A DNA stretch of 47,042 bases from an uncultured Flavobacteriales bacterium (GCA_905480145.1 CAJQPA010000014.1:1-47042), one strand, 5' to 3'. Positions 15,587-24,326 are shown, numbered from the stretch's first letter. Notes: a model not told the origin generated them from the sequence alone. Made by a program: numbers and translations.

Positions 15587-17013
15587 GTAAAAATCAAGAT
15601 GGAGCATGGGCTTCCTGCTTAAAGATAATTAAAGATAACGTTTCTTTGCAGGCTTTTAAAACTTGGTTTAGTCCAATAGTTCCCGTTAAGCTTGAAGATA
15701 GTGTTTTAACTATTCAAGTACCGTCTCATTTTTTCTACGAATGGTTAGAAGAAAATTACATTGATCTTTTGAAGAAAGTAATTCAAAAGGAACTAGGTCC
15801 AGAAGGTCGATTGGAATATAGTATCATAATGGAGAAAAATACGACAAGTTCAACGCCATATACAGTTAAGTTGCCTGCATTGAATAGCAAGTACTTAAAG
15901 AATGCTCCAGTTTCTATGCCTTTAGATATTAGTGAGAAACAAATTAGAAATCCATTTATTATTCCTGGTTTAAAAAAGGTTAATGTTGACTCAAATTTAA
16001 ATCCATCTTATTCTTTCGATAATTTTGTCGAAGGTGACTGCAATAGGTTGGCACGTGCTTCAGGTTTTGCGGTTTCGAACAAGCCAGGAGGAACAGCCTT
16101 TAATCCATTGTTAATATACGGTGGAGTTGGTCTTGGAAAGACCCACTTGTCACATGCAATTGGAATATCTATCAAAGATCAATTTCCAAACAAAACAGTA
16201 TTGTATGTAGGTTCAGAGAAATTTGCACATCAATTTATTGATGCAATTAAGAATCAAACGACAAATGATTTCATTCATTTCTATCAAATGATAGATGTGT
16301 TAATAATTGATGATGTTCAGTTCTTCTCAGGAAAAGAAAAGACACAAGATGTTTTCTTCCATATATTTAATCATTTGCATCAAAATGGTAAACAAATAAT
16401 TTTAACGAGTGATAAGCCACCAGTTGAAATGAAGGGCATGGAGCAGCGTTTGTTGTCTCGTTTCAAATGGGGATTGTCTGCTGATTTAGCAGCTCCGGCA
16501 TTAGAAACTAGAATGGCTATTCTTGAGAAGAAATTATATGGAAACGGAATTGAACTTCCAAAGGACGTAACGGAATATTTAGCTTATTCTATTAATACGA
16601 ATGTTCGTGAAATGGAAGGAGCATTAAATACGCTTCTTGCACAGGCTTCTTTGAATAAGAAAGCAATTACAATTGAATTAGCGAAGCAAATGGTGGATAA
16701 GTTCGTGAAGAACACAGCCAGAGAAGTTTCTATTGAATATATTCAGAAAGTTGTTTGTGATTATTTTGACTTGGCGTTGGAGATATTAAAATCGAAAACA
16801 AGAAAAAGAGAAGTGGTGCAAGCCAGACAGATTTCAATGTATTTCTCTAAGAAAATGACAAAGTCTTCATTAGCAAACATTGGAGCTCATTGTGGAGGGA
16901 AAGATCATGCAACAGTTCTTCATGCTTGTAGAACTGTCACTAACCTGTCGGAAACCGACAAGCAGTTTAGAGCCTACTTAGAGGATTTAGAGAAAAAATT
17001 AACAATTCAATAA
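15583..17013 (+). CDS. dnaA: Chromosomal replication initiator protein DnaA
   Basis: The 476-residue protein has the four-domain DnaA layout. Domain I is at the N-terminus (WASCLKIIKDNVSLQAFKTWF), a variable linker runs to about residue 140, then the AAA+ core has Walker A GGVGLGKTHL (about 180-189) and Walker B VLIIDDVQF (about 240-248). The DNA-binding domain IV carries the signature GGKDHATVLHACRTV near residue 445. DnaA opens the replication origin. The ATG at 15583 follows a stop codon 12 nt upstream in its own frame, fixing the start. A perfect 10-bp terminator hairpin lies just after the stop. dnaN is not next to it, which is usual in Bacteroidota. Confidence 0.98.
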   Translation: MSKNQDGAWASCLKIIKDNVSLQAFKTWFSPIVPVKLEDSVLTIQVPSHFFYEWLEENYIDLLKKVIQKELGPEGRLEYSIIMEKNTTSSTPYTVKLPALNSKYLKNAPVSMPLDISEKQIRNPFIIPGLKKVNVDSNLNPSYSFDNFVEGDCNRLARASGFAVSNKPGGTAFNPLLIYGGVGLGKTHLSHAIGISIKDQFPNKTVLYVGSEKFAHQFIDAIKNQTTNDFIHFYQMIDVLIIDDVQFFSGKEKTQDVFFHIFNHLHQNGKQIILTSDKPPVEMKGMEQRLLSRFKWGLSADLAAPALETRMAILEKKLYGNGIELPKDVTEYLAYSINTNVREMEGALNTLLAQASLNKKAITIELAKQMVDKFVKNTAREVSIEYIQKVVCDYFDLALEILKSKTRKREVVQARQISMYFSKKMTKSSLANIGAHCGGKDHATVLHACRTVTNLSETDKQFRAYLEDLEKKLTIQ

Positions 17014-17017
17014 TATC

Positions 17018-17048
17018 AAAAGCCATCATTTTTAATGATGGCTTTTTT
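17018..17048 (+). terminator. dnaA intrinsic terminator
   Basis: AGCCATCATT (17021-17030) and AATGATGGCT (17034-17043) pair perfectly with a TTT loop, extended by flanking A/T pairs and followed by a T-run. It lies 7 nt past the dnaA stop and covers the first codons of a longer reading of the next ORF. Confidence 0.9.
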
Positions 17049-17070
17049 ATTGATAATAAATTATAATCAA

Positions 17071-17994
17071 ATGGAAAATGCAGTAACACCAATTATAATG
17101 CTCTTAGTATTATTTGTTTTTCTTTTTAAAGCAGTGCTTATTATAAAGGAACAATCATCAGTAGTTGTAGAGCGATTTGGAAAGTTTATCAAGATCGCGG
17201 ATTCAGGACTAAACTTTATTATTCCCTTTATTGATAAAAAAGCAGCAGCAGTAAATCTTAGGGTTCAACAACTAGATGTTACAATCGAAACGAAAACGTT
17301 AGATGATGTTTTTGTAAACCTTCAGGTTTCTGTGCAGTATTCAGTGCGAAGAAATATGGTTAAGGAGGCATTTTATTCTCTAGATAATCCAACAAATCAA
17401 ATATCATCTTACATATTTGATGATGTTCGTGCAGAGGTTCCTAAATTGGAGTTAGATGATGTCTTTGCAAAGAAAGATGATATAGCGGTCGCTGTACAGC
17501 GAAATATAGCACAAAGTATGGGGAAATATGGCTATGATATTATTAAGGCGTTAATAACGGACATCGATCCAGATCATAAGGTCAAAGAATCAATGAATAG
17601 AATTAATGCAGCTAAACGTGAGAAGGAGGCAGCGTTAGAAGAAGCGGAGGCAAGCAAAATTCGAATTGTTAAAAAGGCTGAGGCGGAAGCTGAAGCAAAG
17701 CGACTTTCGGGAGAAGGTATTGCACAGCAGCGATTAGAAATTGTTCGAGGCTTTAAGGAGTCGGTAGAAGATTTTAAAAAATCACTAAAGACAGTTACGC
17801 ACGAGGAAATAATGCAATTTGTCTTAATGACGCAATATTTTGATACGATTAAAGATATTGGTGCCAATTCTAAAAATTCGTCCATTCTAGTTCCTCATTC
17901 ACCCGGTGGAATGCGTGATTTTCAAGATCAGATTATTAAAGGAACTTATGTTGGGAGTCAAATGGATAAAGATATCAATGGAGATTCAAATTAG
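17071..17994 (+). CDS. SPFH/band-7 (stomatin-like) membrane protein
   Basis: The chosen ATG gives 307 residues starting MENAVTPIIMLLVLFVFLFK, a membrane anchor, followed by the band-7 core (KEQSSVVVERFGKFIKIADSG, then AVNLRVQQLDV). A long helical, Glu/Ala/Lys-rich stretch (about 170-225, REKEAALEEAEASKIR) is the usual coiled coil used for assembling rings. Stomatin-like proteins organise membrane microdomains and often regulate membrane proteases. The ORF extends upstream to 17035, but those codons lie inside the dnaA terminator, so the start at 17071 is preferred. No NfeD partner gene is adjacent. The 3' end overlaps the nuclease gene on the other strand by 4 nt. Confidence 0.9.
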   Translation: MENAVTPIIMLLVLFVFLFKAVLIIKEQSSVVVERFGKFIKIADSGLNFIIPFIDKKAAAVNLRVQQLDVTIETKTLDDVFVNLQVSVQYSVRRNMVKEAFYSLDNPTNQISSYIFDDVRAEVPKLELDDVFAKKDDIAVAVQRNIAQSMGKYGYDIIKALITDIDPDHKVKESMNRINAAKREKEAALEEAEASKIRIVKKAEAEAEAKRLSGEGIAQQRLEIVRGFKESVEDFKKSLKTVTHEEIMQFVLMTQYFDTIKDIGANSKNSSILVPHSPGGMRDFQDQIIKGTYVGSQMDKDINGDSN

Positions 17995-19235
17995 TAATCT
18001 CTAAGTAGCTTAATTTGTTTGCTATGGTCTAGAACCATATTTGGAACGTCTTTGTAGTCTCCTATTTTTGCTGTAATACAAACTTCTTTATCTTTAAGAT
18101 AAATCTCGGGCTCGTATTCAAAATTCTTAATATTCGATTCAAATATCGAAACACTTAAAATTTGATTGGGAAACTTTTTATCTAGGTTGATAAATACATG
18201 GCCTTTTTTATGCTTTTTTGTACTGACTACTTTGCCACATACGGTATGTCTTTCGCCATCATCAATTAATTGTCGAAGATCATTTGTATTAATTGATTTT
18301 TTAGGCAATAGTCTAGTTTCAATTGCTTTCACATCTCCTTTTTGACGAGCAGGCAGCCAGGGTTTGTAATCTGATTTTGATTCTATATCTTGTTCTTTAA
18401 GGTTGTCTAGATCAGGGAATAAATCATACCCCATTAACTGCTCTATACTATCAATACTAACTGTATAAGATTCTAAGGGACGTTCAATTTTTTGATGGGG
18501 AAGGATAAAACCAATACCCCTGTTGTTTTTCAAATCCAATGCTACCTTTATGAAATATTCTGGAATACTGATTGAGTTGGGGCTCCTTTCAATTTTTTTC
18601 AAATTGGGAGTCAATATCGGGGCGGTAATTATTATTAAATTAGTTTCATTATCTGTTACATAACCTCTCAACCAGTTTTCTAATTCGGCCCATTTAAGGC
18701 GGTTAAAATCTCCGATCTGGGGAGTCATGTTGGAATAGAAATAACTTTCAGAAAGAGCTTTTTCACTCCATTTAAAATCAGCAGAAGGGGCAAGGTGACC
18801 TCTGTCATACCCAAAACCATCATAACTATATGATCCATCTTCATTTAGTTCTTTCAAAAAATAATCTATTTCCTGTGCAGAACTATTTTTTACTAAAGGG
18901 TCTTCTCTGAAATCATTAGAACGTGAATTATTGCCTTTAATAATGTCGGGTAATATGATGTGCATTACCCAATTTGCCTGCTCATGCTCCTCATTATAAC
19001 TTAGCTGATAGGCTGAGTGTCTAATTATTTCTTGGTCTATTCCTGCAGTTGGAATACCGACAGTATTAATTTCATTTTGAATCCAGGTAAGTTTTAGGAT
19101 TTCTAGTTCTTGAATTAATTGTGCCTCTAATTGTGCAATTGAGTCTAATCTTTTATTGATAACATTTATTTCACTTGATTCAGCCTGTCCAAAACAATTG
19201 GATGAAATGATAAAAAAAAGAAACAGAAACTTCAT
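17991..19235 (-). CDS. Secreted DNA/RNA non-specific endonuclease with C-terminal OB-fold-like domain
   Basis: The 414 residues begin with a signal peptide (MKFLFLFFIISSNCFG), then a short coiled region. The NUC1-type domain follows: YDRGHLAPSADF with DRGH at 144-147 and the metal-ligand Asn region QIGDFNRLKWAELENW (N178). The His of DRGH is the general base. After about residue 320 comes a beta-rich part (VCGKVVSTKKHKKGHVFINL, then EVCITAKIGDY) that looks like a tRNA-anti/OB nucleic-acid-binding fold. Exported nucleases of this type degrade extracellular DNA or RNA for nutrients. No immunity gene is adjacent, so a toxin role is less likely. Confidence 0.88.
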   Translation of the reverse strand: MKFLFLFFIISSNCFGQAESSEINVINKRLDSIAQLEAQLIQELEILKLTWIQNEINTVGIPTAGIDQEIIRHSAYQLSYNEEHEQANWVMHIILPDIIKGNNSRSNDFREDPLVKNSSAQEIDYFLKELNEDGSYSYDGFGYDRGHLAPSADFKWSEKALSESYFYSNMTPQIGDFNRLKWAELENWLRGYVTDNETNLIIITAPILTPNLKKIERSPNSISIPEYFIKVALDLKNNRGIGFILPHQKIERPLESYTVSIDSIEQLMGYDLFPDLDNLKEQDIESKSDYKPWLPARQKGDVKAIETRLLPKKSINTNDLRQLIDDGERHTVCGKVVSTKKHKKGHVFINLDKKFPNQILSVSIFESNIKNFEYEPEIYLKDKEVCITAKIGDYKDVPNMVLDHSKQIKLLRDY

Positions 19236-19329
19236 GGGTAGTTTTTTATTAATTATTTCATTTGTTATTTGGCAAATATGCCATAAAAGTATGCTGCATC
19301 TAAGATAGGTAATTAATTAGTTCATAAAA

Positions 19330-19337
19330 TATGTTTG
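19330..19337 (+). promoter_or_regulatory. Candidate -7 box upstream of the YigZ-family gene
   Basis: TATGTTTG matches TAnnTTTG exactly, about 82 nt before the TTG start at 19420. A second, one-mismatch box TATCTTCG (19405-19412) is only 7 nt before the start. No convincing TTG -33 element was found for either. Confidence 0.35.
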
Positions 19338-19419
19338 CGTGTAATTCGTTGATGTTCCGCTAAAATATTTAATCATAGAACTCTATTATTACAAGTACTA
19401 TCTCTATCTTCGTCTCGAG

Positions 19420-20034
19420 TTGAGTAAAATATCAAAATATCGAACGATTCAGTTACAGTCTGAGGGAATGTATAAGGAAAAAGGTTCCAAGTTTATCGGT
19501 TACGTGACTTCTTGCTATTCGGAGGAGGAGGTAAAAAGTAAACTTGCCGAATGGAAGGAACAAAATCAGCAAGCTGGCCATTTGTGTTATGCATATCGTT
19601 TGGGTGTTGATAAGTTAAAGTACAGAGCCAATGATGATGGTGAGCCAAATAATTCTGCTGGTGCTCCTATTCTAGGCCAGATTGAATCATATGATTTGAC
19701 CAATGTATTGATTGGAGTTGTTCGGTATTATGGTGGTACTAACCTTGGAGTTGGTGGGTTGATTAATGCTTATAGAACTTCTGCGAAAGAAGCTATTGAA
19801 AATGGTATTATCGAAGAATTGGAAGTTTATCAATGGTATGACTTGTCTTTTGGTTATGAGGATATGCCGCATGTAATGAACTTGATTAAAAAAAAGCAAC
19901 TGCATATTTCGGCTAAAACATTTGAGGTTAGTTGTAAAGTAATATTGAGAATAAAATTGGATTTTGTAGAAGAGATAACGGCAAATTTGAACGCCTTTGC
20001 GTCTATGAAAATCAACAATAAAGGAATATACTAG
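19420..20034 (+). CDS. YigZ family protein (IMPACT N-terminal domain)
   Basis: The 204-residue protein opens with EGMYKEKGSKFIGYV and has HLCYAYRLGVD, DDGEPNNSAGAPIL and VVRYYGGTNLGVGGLINAY. These are the defining motifs of the YigZ/IMPACT family, implicated in translation-related regulation; the biochemical role in bacteria is not settled. The start is TTG at 19420, since no ATG gives the conserved N-terminal part. It is followed 2 nt later by the M42-type peptidase gene, so the two form an operon. Confidence 0.9.
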   Translation: MSKISKYRTIQLQSEGMYKEKGSKFIGYVTSCYSEEEVKSKLAEWKEQNQQAGHLCYAYRLGVDKLKYRANDDGEPNNSAGAPILGQIESYDLTNVLIGVVRYYGGTNLGVGGLINAYRTSAKEAIENGIIEELEVYQWYDLSFGYEDMPHVMNLIKKKQLHISAKTFEVSCKVILRIKLDFVEEITANLNAFASMKINNKGIY

Positions 20035-20036
20035 TT

Positions 20037-20960
20037 ATGAAGTTATTGAAGGAATTAGTGGAAGTTCGCGGAGCGGCGAGTGACGAAGGGAAAATTAAGA
20101 AATTTATATTTGATTACGTAAGTGATAATAAAGCTAGTTGGATTACAGAGCCTCAAATTATTGAAGGAAAGGGGTTTCAGGATTGTATAATCCTTGTTTT
20201 TGGTGAGCCTAGAACCGCTATTTATGCCCACATGGATAGTATTGGCTACTCAGTTGGGTATGATAAGGAATTGATAAAAATTGGTGGTCCAAGAATGATT
20301 GATGGGATGCAATTAGTAGGTTCAGATACTCAAGGAGAAATCCTCACAGAGTTGATGGTCATTGAAGAGGAGAATGGACAATCTACTTGTCAGTATGTTT
20401 TCGATAGAGAAATCGAGCGAGGAACAATTCTAACATTCAAGCCTGATTTTAGAGAAACGGAAGAGTATGTGCAATCTCCATACATGGATAATAGATTAGG
20501 CGTTTGGAATGCTTTACGTGTCGCAGAAACGCTAGAGAATGGAGCTATTGTGTTCGGTACTTATGAAGAACACGGAGGAAACTCGGTTGGTTATTGCGCT
20601 AAATATTTATTAGATAAGTATGATGTATACCAAGCTTTGATCTCCGATATAACATGGGTGACTTCTGGGGTTGTACATGGCGGTGGCGTTGCTATTTCAA
20701 CGAGAGACAAAGGTTTACCAAGAAAGTCATATTTGGATAAGATCATACAATTAGCAAAGGATTCTGGTGTACCCTTTCAGTTGGAAGTTGAATCAGCCGG
20801 TGGAAGCGATGGAGGTGTACTTCAGCATTCTGATATGCCAATTGACTGGTGTTTCATTGGAGCGCCGGAGGATAATGTACATTCTCCAGATGAAAAGGTG
20901 TTCTTCAAAGACATTTATGCTATGGTAGAGCTTTATAAATACCTAATGAAACATTTGTAA
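20037..20960 (+). CDS. M42-like metallo-aminopeptidase
   Basis: The 307-residue protein shows metal-site motifs of the M42/M20 clan: AHMDSIG (H65, D67), SPYMDNRLG (D151), TYEEHGG (catalytic E177 and ligand E178), SDITWVTSG (D204) and NVHSPDEKV (H282). All five metal ligands and the general base appear present. The enzyme probably removes N-terminal residues from peptides in the cytoplasm. It is somewhat shorter than typical 340-360 residue M42 enzymes. It follows yigZ by 2 nt and is closed by a hairpin terminator shared with pckA on the other strand. Confidence 0.85.
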   Translation: MKLLKELVEVRGAASDEGKIKKFIFDYVSDNKASWITEPQIIEGKGFQDCIILVFGEPRTAIYAHMDSIGYSVGYDKELIKIGGPRMIDGMQLVGSDTQGEILTELMVIEEENGQSTCQYVFDREIERGTILTFKPDFRETEEYVQSPYMDNRLGVWNALRVAETLENGAIVFGTYEEHGGNSVGYCAKYLLDKYDVYQALISDITWVTSGVVHGGGVAISTRDKGLPRKSYLDKIIQLAKDSGVPFQLEVESAGGSDGGVLQHSDMPIDWCFIGAPEDNVHSPDEKVFFKDIYAMVELYKYLMKHL

Positions 20961-21002
20961 ATCAAATTTGACAATTACGGAGCTGAAATAAATTTTAAAA
21001 CA

Positions 21003-21037
21003 AAAAAAAAGGATGAATCAATGATTCATCCTTTTTT
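21003..21037. terminator. Bidirectional terminator between the M42-like peptidase and pckA
   Basis: An A-run, then GGATGAATCA (21011-21020) and TGATTCATCC (21022-21031), then a T-run. The symmetry lets it end transcription from both sides: the peptidase gene ending at 20960 (+) and pckA ending at 21049 (-). Confidence 0.88.
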
Positions 21038-21048
21038 ATGCTAATATA

Positions 21049-22662
21049 TTATTTAGCCATTACTTTTGGAGCAGCTGATAAAATTGCTTCACTTGATCCT
21101 TCTTCATAAATCTTGAAGTTTTTCACAAATTGTGATGCTAAGTTGTTCGCTGTATCATCGAATGCTGATTTGTCAGCCCAAGTATCTTTTGGATTCAAAA
21201 TCTCAGAAGGCACACCTGGACAAGATTTAGGCATTGCTAAATCAAATATAGGCTGTTGGTGGAATTCAACATTGTTTAATTCTCCATTCATTGCTGCTGT
21301 AATCATTGCCCTAGTGTATGAAAGCTTCATTCTGCTTCCAGTGCCATAAGAACCACCTGACCATCCAGTGTTGATTAACCAAACTTTAATGTCTGTTCCT
21401 TTTAATTTATTACCTAATAACTCGGCATATTTTGCTGGATGTAATGGTAAGAATGCTGCACCGAAACAAGCAGAAAATGTTGTTTGTGGTTCAGTAACAC
21501 CCATTTCAGTTCCGGCAACTTTTGCAGTATAACCAGACATGAAGTGATACATTGCTTGCTCATTCGTTAACTTAGAAATAGGAGGTAAGACACCAAAGGC
21601 GTCAGCCGTTAAGAAAAATATGTTTTTCGGAGCTCCACCGATAGATGGCACAACGATATTATCAATGTGATGAATAGGATAAGAGACACGAGTGTTTTGT
21701 GTAATCTCAGTCTTTTCGTAATCAGGAGTTGAAGTTCCATCAACAAAGCCGATGTTTTCTAAAATTGCTCCATATTTAATAGCATCATAGATTTGAGGTT
21801 CTTTTTCTTGAGATAAATCGATAGTTTTAGCATAACAACCGCCTTCAAAATTGAAAACAGTATCATCTGCCCAGCCGTGTTCATCATCTCCAATCAATTG
21901 CCTGTCCGGGTCAGAAGATAAAGTTGTCTTTCCTGTTCCAGAAAGCCCAAAAAATACTGCTGTATCTCCCTCTTTTCCGATGTTAGCAGAACAGTGCATT
22001 GATAAAACATTCTTCTCATGTGGAAGAATAAAATTCAATACAGAAAAAATTCCCTTTTTGATTTCTCCAGTATATCCAGTACCACCAATGATTGCCATTT
22101 TCTTCGTGAAGTTTAAAATCGCGAAGTTATGTTGACGTGTACCATCTATTTCTGGATCAGCCATAAAACCTGGCGCACATACAATGTTCCATTCTGCATC
22201 AAAATCTTGAATTTCTTCATCTGTAGGACGCAAGAACATGTTGTAGGCGAACTGATTAGACCATGGGAATTCAGTTGTAACACGTAAGTTTAATCTGTGA
22301 TTATCATCAGCGCAGGCATATGCATCCCTAACATAAACATCTTTACCGGCTAAATAAGCTTTCATTCTGTTATAGATAGCATCAAACTTCTCAGGTGAAA
22401 ATTTAATATTGATATCACCCCACCAAACTGCATCTTCAGTCTTGTCGTCACAAACAATAAAGCGATCCTTTGGAGATCTCCCGGTGAATTCACCTGTCTC
22501 AATTGCTAATGCTCCAGTGTCAGTCAATACTCCTTGCCCGCTGACAATTGAATCTTCAATAAGTTCTGAAGGAGAGAGGTTCCAAAATTGGTTTCCTAAG
22601 TTGGTTAATCCAATAGACTCGTTTAAATTGGCATTATTTCCCTTCTTACCAAATACGTTCAT
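21049..22662 (-). CDS. pckA: Phosphoenolpyruvate carboxykinase (ATP)
   Basis: The 537-residue protein has the ATP-PEPCK signatures: GEFTGRSPKD (R62), the P-loop GLSGTGKTT (239-247), LIGDDEHGWADD (metal and Mg-ATP binding) and FSACFGAAFLPLHP with the conserved cysteine. It converts oxaloacetate and ATP to phosphoenolpyruvate and CO2, the entry step to gluconeogenesis, in the cytoplasm. Length is normal for the family. A perfect -7 box lies 36-44 nt upstream, and a strong bidirectional terminator sits 11 nt past the stop, so it is likely a single-gene unit. Confidence 0.97.
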   Translation of the reverse strand: MNVFGKKGNNANLNESIGLTNLGNQFWNLSPSELIEDSIVSGQGVLTDTGALAIETGEFTGRSPKDRFIVCDDKTEDAVWWGDINIKFSPEKFDAIYNRMKAYLAGKDVYVRDAYACADDNHRLNLRVTTEFPWSNQFAYNMFLRPTDEEIQDFDAEWNIVCAPGFMADPEIDGTRQHNFAILNFTKKMAIIGGTGYTGEIKKGIFSVLNFILPHEKNVLSMHCSANIGKEGDTAVFFGLSGTGKTTLSSDPDRQLIGDDEHGWADDTVFNFEGGCYAKTIDLSQEKEPQIYDAIKYGAILENIGFVDGTSTPDYEKTEITQNTRVSYPIHHIDNIVVPSIGGAPKNIFFLTADAFGVLPPISKLTNEQAMYHFMSGYTAKVAGTEMGVTEPQTTFSACFGAAFLPLHPAKYAELLGNKLKGTDIKVWLINTGWSGGSYGTGSRMKLSYTRAMITAAMNGELNNVEFHQQPIFDLAMPKSCPGVPSEILNPKDTWADKSAFDDTANNLASQFVKNFKIYEEGSSEAILSAAPKVMAK

Positions 22663-23000
22663 ATAATTAGTTTATAGCTTTCGCTTTTATTAACAAGACA
22701 AATTTAAGGTATTAATATCGACGTATGAAAATATTGAAGAAGGAGTTTCTAACAATTTTGTTGAAAAACTGTTGATATTTTTTTTGAATAAAAATCTATT
22801 GTCTTATTTAAACTCATTCAAGCAGTGTTATCGAGATATCTAAATATTAGCTTTTAAAAATATTTTCTAGCCAATCTAGACAGATAAGGATTGTGTATTA
22901 TGCTTTGAAGGACAAATAACCATTATGTAATTCCAATTAGGTTTATTGTTATCAACTCATTATATTTAAACTTTTAAAAATCAAAAAAACACTATTTATT
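22663..23000. other. Divergent intergenic region between pckA and an outer lipoprotein gene
   Basis: About 338 nt without a gene that I can support. It holds the pckA promoter box, and, near 22967, a TATATTTA close to the -7 consensus for the plus-strand lipoprotein. Short ATG frames here (for example 16 codons from 22723) have no further support. I see no strong hairpin or repeat. Confidence 0.5.
22699..22706 (-). promoter_or_regulatory. -7 promoter box for pckA
   Basis: The minus strand reads TAAATTTG, an exact TAnnTTTG match about 36 nt before the ATG at 22662. No TTG at the expected upstream spacing was seen. It predicts a leader of about 30 nt. Confidence 0.5.
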
Positions 23001-23558
23001 ATGAAAAAAACACTTTTATTTGTATCTCTTTCGGCTCTGATGTTGTCATCTTGTGTGAGTTACAATCATTCAAATCGTATTAGCGATATTCCAGAAAATG
23101 CTTTGGGACAAGCTGATAAACTCGTTGTTGATGTTACTGTAGATTTGAACAAACAAGTTAAGGCAAGATCTAACAAACATGCTAGTGCAAAAGATGCAAA
23201 AAACGAAGCTTACTTTCTTGCAATTAATGATAACAACTGCCACGTTGTAGTAGATCCAATTTATACTGTTCAAACTACAAAAACTCTTTTTGGTTCTAAA
23301 AGTATGGCTGAGATTATTGGATTTGCAGGTTATTATAAAAATGCAAGACCAGAATCAGAAGCAGAACAAGTTGCTTTTGATAGATCTTTGGACAATACAA
23401 AGAAAATGATGGATAAGGGAATTGATACATCTGCTGTTAAAGCATTTCTTATGATTAAGGGAGATGCTGATGATTCAGTGGATGATGCCGGTGCAGAAGG
23501 TAAAAAGAGTAAATCATCAGGAGCTGGTGGTAAACTTATGGGTATCTTTAAAAAGTAA
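23001..23558 (+). CDS. Putative lipoprotein of unknown function
   Basis: The 185-residue protein starts with a lipoprotein signal peptide: MKKTLLFVSLSALMLSSCVS, with the lipobox LSSC and the lipidated Cys at 18. The mature part begins YNHSNRISDIPENALGQADK, contains one further Cys (in NDNNCHVVV) and ends with a Gly/Ser/Lys-rich tail (SSGAGGKLMGIFKK) that could be flexible. I do not recognise the family. It stands alone: pckA is divergent, and a strong terminator follows 30 nt after the stop, which suggests a well-expressed single-gene transcript. It may be a surface or periplasm-facing protein, but that is only inferred from the lipobox. Confidence 0.75.
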   Translation: MKKTLLFVSLSALMLSSCVSYNHSNRISDIPENALGQADKLVVDVTVDLNKQVKARSNKHASAKDAKNEAYFLAINDNNCHVVVDPIYTVQTTKTLFGSKSMAEIIGFAGYYKNARPESEAEQVAFDRSLDNTKKMMDKGIDTSAVKAFLMIKGDADDSVDDAGAEGKKSKSSGAGGKLMGIFKK

Positions 23559-23583
23559 TTAAGGATAAAAATCTATTCTTATT

Positions 23584-23620
23584 AAAAAGGGGACAATTGT
23601 TATAATTGTCCCCTTTTTTT
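23584..23620 (+). terminator. Intrinsic terminator of the lipoprotein gene
   Basis: GGGGACAATT (23589-23598) and AATTGTCCCC (23604-23613) form a 10-bp stem with a GTTAT loop, with an A-run before and seven Ts after. It starts about 30 nt past the stop at 23558. Confidence 0.92.
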
Positions 23621-23726
23621 ATATTGGATTTTTCTTCTTTTTTATTAATCCCAATTGCAACAAGAATTGCAGAAATTACATTTATTATAAATCAAAATAA
23701 AATAATTCCCTTTCTTGTATTCAATA

Positions 23727-24209
23727 TTATTCGAACGTGTATTTAAGTTGATCATCCCATCCTTCTAACATAAATACAATTTCAGAACCAGGTGTTTGGT
23801 CGTAAGCAATGTTTTTTAAATCAATTTCAATAGTTTTTGTGACTATTGACCGACAAGAATCATTGTTTTTGTCGTGAATTAGTTTTACGGATCGTTTTGG
23901 TGGTAAACTTTTCATAATCATTGGACTTCCAATAAAACTAAATTTGTGTTCTGCGCATCCTCCAGAATATGTTACAACTAAAAATAAAGTATTCTTTATT
24001 ATTTTCGCACTTTGGATGTTAAGTAAATCAGAGTCTTTGAATTTCCCAATTTCAGCTATTAATTTAATGTTTCTTTCAGGCTTTGTAATTTCTGTCATAG
24101 TATTTTCATTCTGTTCAGCTGTTTCACCAATTTCTTCTTTGATAATGTTTTCAGTTGATGCGCAAGAATATAATAGGATTCCAGTTAGTAATAATGCGAA
24201 TAATTTCAT
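23727..24209 (-). CDS. Putative lipoprotein with SGGC motif
   Basis: From the ATG at 24209 the product is 160 residues, with a lipoprotein signal peptide (MKLFALLLTGILLYSCAS, Cys at 16). A longer frame starting at 24263 would put charged residues before the signal peptide and is rejected. The mature part has an acidic linker, then VVTYSGGCAEHKFSFIGSP, which looks like a small beta domain, and a second Cys (DSCRS) that may pair with the SGGC cysteine. The family is unknown to me. It is convergent with the plus-strand lipoprotein gene and divergent from rimO. Confidence 0.7.
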   Translation of the reverse strand: MKLFALLLTGILLYSCASTENIIKEEIGETAEQNENTMTEITKPERNIKLIAEIGKFKDSDLLNIQSAKIIKNTLFLVVTYSGGCAEHKFSFIGSPMIMKSLPPKRSVKLIHDKNNDSCRSIVTKTIEIDLKNIAYDQTPGSEIVFMLEGWDDQLKYTFE

Positions 24210-24314
24210 GATTTCTGTTTTTTGAGTTCTATTAATGAGTATCCAAATATAATACCATTTCAATATGTTTTTACAGATTATAGTGAATTATAATGAAATA
24301 CACTCTTGATTCCA

Positions 24315-24322
24315 TATCTTTG
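24315..24322 (+). promoter_or_regulatory. -7 promoter box abutting the rimO start
   Basis: TATCTTTG is an exact TAnnTTTG match. Only CACC separates it from the ATG at 24327, so the transcript should begin at or within a few bases of the start codon. It also argues against a start at TTG 24306, which would lie upstream of the promoter box. Confidence 0.6.
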
Positions 24323-24326
24323 CACC

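Noticed and set aside
17035-17070. Upstream extension of the SPFH protein with an earlier ATG
   Set aside because: These codons are the second arm and T-run of the dnaA terminator; the ATG at 17071 starts directly with the membrane anchor.
19270-19290. TGGCATATTTGCC as a sigma-54 site upstream of the nuclease gene
   Set aside because: The spacing between GG and GC is 7 rather than 10; better read as a short palindrome or weak -7 box.
24210-24263. Longer start of the SGGC lipoprotein
   Set aside because: It would put 18 residues ahead of the lipoprotein signal peptide.
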